DNA of 64,000 nucleotides from the NCBI RefSeq assembly GCF_027595985.1, contig NC_073303.1, positions 25,184,681 through 25,248,680 on the forward strand, in the 5' to 3' direction. Below are positions 60,287-64,000 of the stretch, piece after piece. Under the pieces are notes generated by a model. That model saw only the letters and a list, made by a program, of their open reading frames with translations, did not search any database and was not told the origin of the DNA. A program made the translations under genes and the position numbers. The number at the start of each line of letters is the position of its first letter. The first letter of the stretch is position 1. The DNA comes from Sorex araneus. Taxonomy: Eukaryota > Chordata > Mammalia > Eulipotyphla > Soricidae.

Positions 60287-60527
60287 GTAGCACTGTCATC
60301 CTGTTGCTCGTCGATTTGCTCAAGCGGGCACCAGTAACATCTCCATTGTGAGACTTGTTACTGTTTTTGGCGTATCAAACATGCCACGGGTGGCTTGCCA
60401 GGTTCTGACGTGCGGGCGGGATACTCTCGGTAGCATGCTGGGCTCTCAGAGAGGGACGGGGGGAATCGAACCCAGGTCGGCCATGTGCAAGGCAAATGCC
60501 CTGCCCGCTGTGCTATGGCTCCGCCCA
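60287..60527 (-). mobile_element. Family B SINE
   Basis: Full length, GTAGCACTGTCATCCTGTTG to GCTATGGCTCCGCCC. Confidence 0.93.
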
Positions 60528-60529
60528 TA

Positions 60530-60705
60530 GTGTTAATAGTACAACAGGAAAAGTGCTTGCCTCGAACAAGGTTGGCTTGTGCTGGATCCCGGGCACCCTA
60601 CATGGTCCGCCAAACCCTCCAGCAGTCATCCCTGAGCACAGGGCCAGGAGTAGGCCCTCAGCACAGCCGAGCATGTCCCCAAGACAAACAAAATAAAACA
60701 ACGGG
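60530..60705 (+). mobile_element. Diverged SINE
   Basis: AGTACAACAGGAAAAGTGC ... GAGCACAGGGCCAGGAGTAG. Confidence 0.65.
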
Positions 60706-60831
60706 CTCCTGCCTGTCCCTTCCCCAGCTGCCGTCACTATGAGCTATGTCATAGCCCCCTCCCACCTATCCAGTTGATCTTTCGTCTCAACCTCTTATCT
60801 CAGAACTGTTTATTTGTGTTTATTTTCATTG

Positions 60832-60956
60832 GTGGTGGGGGGGTGTTTACCAAGCAGTACTCAGGCGTGCTTGGGATGCATAGTGTGCCTGGGATAAAAT
60901 GCATGGCAGCACAAGGCAAGTGCCTTAATCCCCTTCGCTCTCTCCAGCCCCAGAGC
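60832..60956 (-). mobile_element. Old SINE
   Basis: Reverse, CCAAGCAGTACTCAGGCGTG to CTCTCTCCAGCCCC. Confidence 0.5.
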
Positions 60957-61012
60957 TGTTAGTGCCCCCCCCCCCAACACATGTGTTCCTTAACCTCTTG
61001 AAATGTACTTAA

Positions 61013-61185
61013 GGGGCCGGTACAGCAGATAGGGCATTTGCCTTGCACATGGCCGGCAGTAGTCCATCCCCTGCAGCCTATTCGGTCCCCCAAGCACTGC
61101 CAGGAGTAATTAATTTCTTAGTTGCAGAACCAGGAGTAACCCCTGAGCATCACTTGGTGTGACCGAGAAGGCCTGAGAAAAAAGA
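61013..61185 (+). mobile_element. Family A-like SINE
   Basis: Head shortened (GGGGCCGGTACAGCAG); a few extra bases in the body. Confidence 0.8.
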
Positions 61186-61499
61186 AACATATGTAACATT
61201 AAAACCTTAACTGTTACAAAGGCTAAACATTGAAACATCAACTTGAAATTAGATGAAGGAACTGAACTGTTTCTTTTCTTTTCTTCCACTTTGGCGGGGT
61301 GGGGTGGAGTGGGGAGGGGAGAGAGACCTCACCATCAGTGCTCCAAGGGGCCGGTTCCTGATGGGGCAGGACCTCATGGTGCAATGCTGCTCCGCTCAGG
61401 TACAGGGGTCAGGGGGCACACAGTGCTGGGGACCCAACTTTGTGCTCCACCAGTTTGCACTATTTCCTCAGCCCCTTGTTTACTTATCTATTTATTTGG

Positions 61500-61648
61500 T
61501 GTGGGGACTACCCCCCCCCCGCGGTGCTTCCTCTGTACTCAGGGATCATCCTGGGGTACTCAGGAGGCCATATGCAGTGTTGAGAATTGAACCGGGTCAG
61601 CCACATGGAGTGCAGGCACCTTACCCCTGGACTATCTCTCCAGCCCCT
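61500..61648 (-). mobile_element. Family A-like SINE
   Basis: Reverse, ends GGACTATCTCTCCAGCCCC. A second, very worn minus-strand SINE may lie at 61285-61475. Confidence 0.7.
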
Positions 61649-61789
61649 CTACTTCATTTTAATTCAGTTCAGTTCAGATAGCCACAAATGGCCAGTGGCC
61701 ACACATCTCTAGTCAATTCCACTGGCACCATTCATCTTCCCAAGTGCACGAGTGCATATCACTTCCTCTGCTCCAAAAACGTTTTTATT

Positions 61790-61960
61790 TGGGTGCCAGA
61801 GCAATAGTACAGGTAAGGTGCTTGCCTTGCACACTGCCAACCCAGGTTCAATCCCCAGCATCCCATACGATCCCTCAGCACCGCCAGGAGTGATTTCTGA
61901 GTACAGCACCAAGAGTAACCCCTGAGCATCACCGGGCATGATACCCCCCCCGCCCCCAGA
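61790..61960 (+). mobile_element. Family A SINE
   Basis: GTGCCAGAGCAATAGTACAG to a C-rich end. Confidence 0.88.
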
Positions 61961-62413
61961 ATAATGGTTTTGTTTGTTTCAAATAGTAGGACTGACTTTA
62001 TTAATGTTTCTCCAGATGCCTGTTCTTAAAGATCTAAAGACACGATTAGCTTACAGAAAATATGGAATTTCAAAGATTTTACTTCACACCTCTGCCCTCT
62101 AATATCTGTGCTGTGATCACCACCAAAAGATACCCCCCTCCTTCCTGCCACCCCACTTCTTGTTCCCACCATGGTTTCACTGAACTAATTTTGTTGTTAT
62201 TGTTTCACCATTTTGTTCATTTTATTCACATTTCTCATGTGAGTAAGGCCATTCTGTACCTGTCATTCACGTCAACACTTTATTTCACATGGCACCATCA
62301 CCTCTAATTACAACCATTTTGTTCCAAATAGGTACTTTTCTCCCTTTTTCTCAAAAAAAAAGTGAGGTAAATATTCACTTATCATATACCTTTTTTACTG
62401 TATAAGGTAAATT

Positions 62414-62648
62414 AATGTATAGCACAGCGGGTAGGGTGTTTGCCTTGCACACAGCTGACCTGGGTTTCCTCCATCCCTCTCGGAGAGCCTAGCAAGCTAC
62501 CGAGAGTATCCCACCCACACGCAGAGCCTGGCAAGCTAGCCGTGACATAATCGATATGCCAAAAACAGTAACTAGTCTCACAATGGAGACATTACTGGTG
62601 CCCGCTTGAGTAAATTGATGAACAACGAATGACAGTGCTACAGTGCTA
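62414..62648 (+). mobile_element. Family B SINE nested in L1
   Basis: Lacks the first 10 or so head bases (starts TATAGCACAGCGGGTAGG). 3' end ACAGTGCTACAGTGCTAA. Confidence 0.92.
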
Positions 62649-62670
62649 ATTTAAAAGTTCAAATAGGCAC

Positions 62671-63010
62671 TCTTCTCTATCTGAACTGCCCTCTCCCCCA
62701 GTATGTGAGACGGGATGGGAGAGCCGTGCTCAAAGCAGACTGTAGACTGAACACGATGGCCCCCCAATACCTTCATTGCTAACCACAACACCCAAAAGGA
62801 GAAAGAGAACAAAATGGAATGCCTGCCACAGAGGCGGGGTTGGGGGGGATGGGGTCATCAGTGGAGAACAGGCAGTGGTGGAGGGATGGGCACTCAAGCA
62901 GTGTATAACTGAAACACAAGCACGAAAATATGTAAATCTGTATCTGTACCCTCACGGTGATTCATTAAAAAATAATAATAATAAGCAAAATTAAAAAGTA
63001 AAAAATATTT
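62671..63010 (+). mobile_element. 5'-truncated L1 3' end with downstream SINE
   Basis: ATACCTTCATTGCTAACCAC, CAGTGGTGGAGGGATGGGCA, CCCTCACGGTGATTCATTAA and an (AAT)n tail. Its target duplication TAAAAGTTCAAATAGGCAC (62652-62670) recurs only after the following SINE, at 63211-63229. Confidence 0.88.
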
Positions 63011-63014
63011 GTGC

Positions 63015-63210
63015 AGGGGCCAGAACGATAGTACAGCGGGTAGGGTGTTTGCCTTGCACACGGCTGACCCGAGTTCAATCCCCAGCATCCCATATAGTCC
63101 CCCAAGCACCGCCAGGAGTAATTCCTGAATACAGAGCCAAGAGTAACCTCACAGCATTGCTGGGTGTGACCCAAAAAGCAATAAATAAATAAACAAATAA
63201 AATAAATACA
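63015..63210 (+). mobile_element. Family A SINE joined to an L1 3' end
   Basis: Full length with an (AAAT)n-type tail. It lies inside the 19-bp target duplication that also encloses the L1 3' end before it (62671-63010). Confidence 0.92.
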
Positions 63211-63253
63211 TAAAAGTTCAAATAGGCACCTTTTTTAAAAACAGGTAACAACC

Positions 63254-63434
63254 GGGCTGGAGAGATAGCACAGCGGGTAGGGCGTTTGCCTTGCACTCGG
63301 CCAACCCGGGTTCAAATCCCAGCATCCCATATGGTCCCTTGAGCGCCGCCAGGGGTAATTCCTGAGTGCAGAGCCAGGAGTAATCCCTGTGCATCGCCAG
63401 GTGTGACCCAAAAAGCAAAAAAAAAAAAAAAAAG
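63254..63434 (+). mobile_element. Family A SINE, young
   Basis: Flanks GGTAACAACC / GGTAGCAACC. It carries the TTCAAATCCCAGC variant, the complement of the GATTTGAACC class. Inserted in the old minus-strand L1. Confidence 0.97.
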
Positions 63435-63785
63435 GTAGCAACCATACTCACCTATTGGGTATGAATAACCACAATTTCTTTGACCCATTATTTGTTAATT
63501 TATGTTGATCCCAAGTTTTGTCTATTATGATGTTGGGTACAAATATCCTTTTGAATTAGTGTTGTGGCATCTTTCAGATAAATGCCTATGGGTGGTATTG
63601 CTAAAGCATTTGGAGTTTTCTTTTTCTTTTTTTCATGGAAACTCCATTCTGTGTTCCATAGAGGCTGCACCAATTTGCTTTCCAGCCTCTCACTGTGCCA
63701 TATCTCCATATTTTCCCTATGTCTCTTGTTGTTTATAAACCTTTTTGATTTTAGGCATTTCTTCTAGGTGCAAAGATAACTTATT

Positions 63786-63970
63786 GGGGGGCAGAGCAAT
63801 AGAACAGCGGGTAGGGCATTTGCCTTGCATGAGGATGACTCAGGTTCGATCCCCAGCATCCCATATGGTCCCCCAAGCACCACCAGGAATAATTCCTGAG
63901 TGCAGAGCCAGAAGTAACCCCTGAGTGTCGCTGGGTGAGACCCAGAAAAAGCAAAAAAAAAAAAAAAAGA
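63786..63970 (+). mobile_element. Family A SINE
   Basis: Flanks AGATAACTTATTG / AGATAACTCATTG. Inserted in the old minus-strand L1. Confidence 0.95.
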
Positions 63971-64000
63971 TAACTCATTGTAGTTTTGATGTACATTTCT

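Larger units (their letters stand above)
57301..64000 (+). other. Repeat-rich region, probably first intron of the divergent gene
   Basis: No coding exon recognised. It contains two family B SINEs on the plus strand (57419, 62414) and one on the minus (60287), many family A SINEs, a purine microsatellite at 59826-59975, and an old minus-strand L1 at 62045-64000 broken by younger inserts. The stretches 57660-58160, 58265-58640, 59070-59305 and 59355-59820 show nothing firm. Confidence 0.5.
62045..64000 (-). mobile_element. Old antisense L1 broken by four inserts
   Basis: 3' UTR and 3' ORF2 words in reverse complement at 62045-62413, 63230-63253, 63435-63785 and 63971-64000 (CCATTCTGTGTTCCATAGAG, GTTGGGTACAAATATCCTTT). 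Inserts are family B at 62414, L1 3' end plus SINE at 62671-63210, and SINEs at 63254 and 63786. It continues past the window. Confidence 0.75.

Overview
This is a stretch of mammalian nuclear DNA, almost certainly from a shrew (genus Sorex or a close relative). The evidence is a tRNA-derived SINE of about 160-190 bp, present in roughly 75 full or partial copies, whose consensus (head GGGGCTGGAGCGATAGCAC, tail GTGTGACCCAAAAAGCAAAA) I recognise as the shrew SOR-type SINE. Intron-rich gene structure, GT-AG splice sites, CpG islands and L1 debris also rule out a prokaryote or virus.

The one certain protein-coding gene is MAPK14 (p38-alpha MAP kinase), on the minus strand. Eight coding exons are present: exon 1 at 53604-53719, exon 2 at 36290-36419, exon 3 at 24137-24195, exon 4 at 9857-9968, exon 5 at 8989-9018, exon 6 at 8388-8435, exon 7 at 6223-6337 and exon 8 at 5229-5300. 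Together they encode residues 1-227 of the usual 360, with every splice phase intact. They carry the glycine-rich loop, catalytic Lys53, Glu71, gatekeeper Thr106, the HRD and DFG motifs and the TGY activation lip. The C-terminal third, starting with the mutually exclusive exon 9 pair, was not found and should lie beyond the left edge.

MAPK14 exon 1 sits in a CpG island (about 53100-54300) with two perfect TCTCGCGAGA palindromes upstream of the start codon. About 2.5 kb further right a second CpG island (about 56430-57300) probably marks a divergent promoter. In other mammals MAPK14 is head-to-head with SLC26A8, so 57300-64000 is probably the first intron of that gene, but no SLC26A8 coding exon is proven here. 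A short ATG-GCC-CAG|GT motif at 56529 is a weak candidate for its start.

Most remaining sequence is intron filled with retroposons. There are two SINE families sharing one tRNA-like head: family A with a poly(A) tail, and family B with a different body of about 160 bp that ends in short tandem repeats, not poly(A). There are also older tRNA-like SINEs, 5'-truncated L1 3' ends, broken older L1 bodies, microsatellites and traces of MIR/L2-like repeats. Two nested clusters stand out: an L1 in intron 2 (24554-28640) and an L1 at the right end (62045-64000), each interrupted by several younger insertions.

I found no new gene system. The most interesting observations are a possible L1 3' transduction carrying a SINE, the tail structure of the family B SINE, the paired TCTCGCGAGA motifs, a perfect 32-bp palindrome next to exon 3, and a tandem duplication carrying two (CA)n tracts. 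SINE and L1 boundaries are read by eye and are good to about 10 bp unless a target-site duplication is given.
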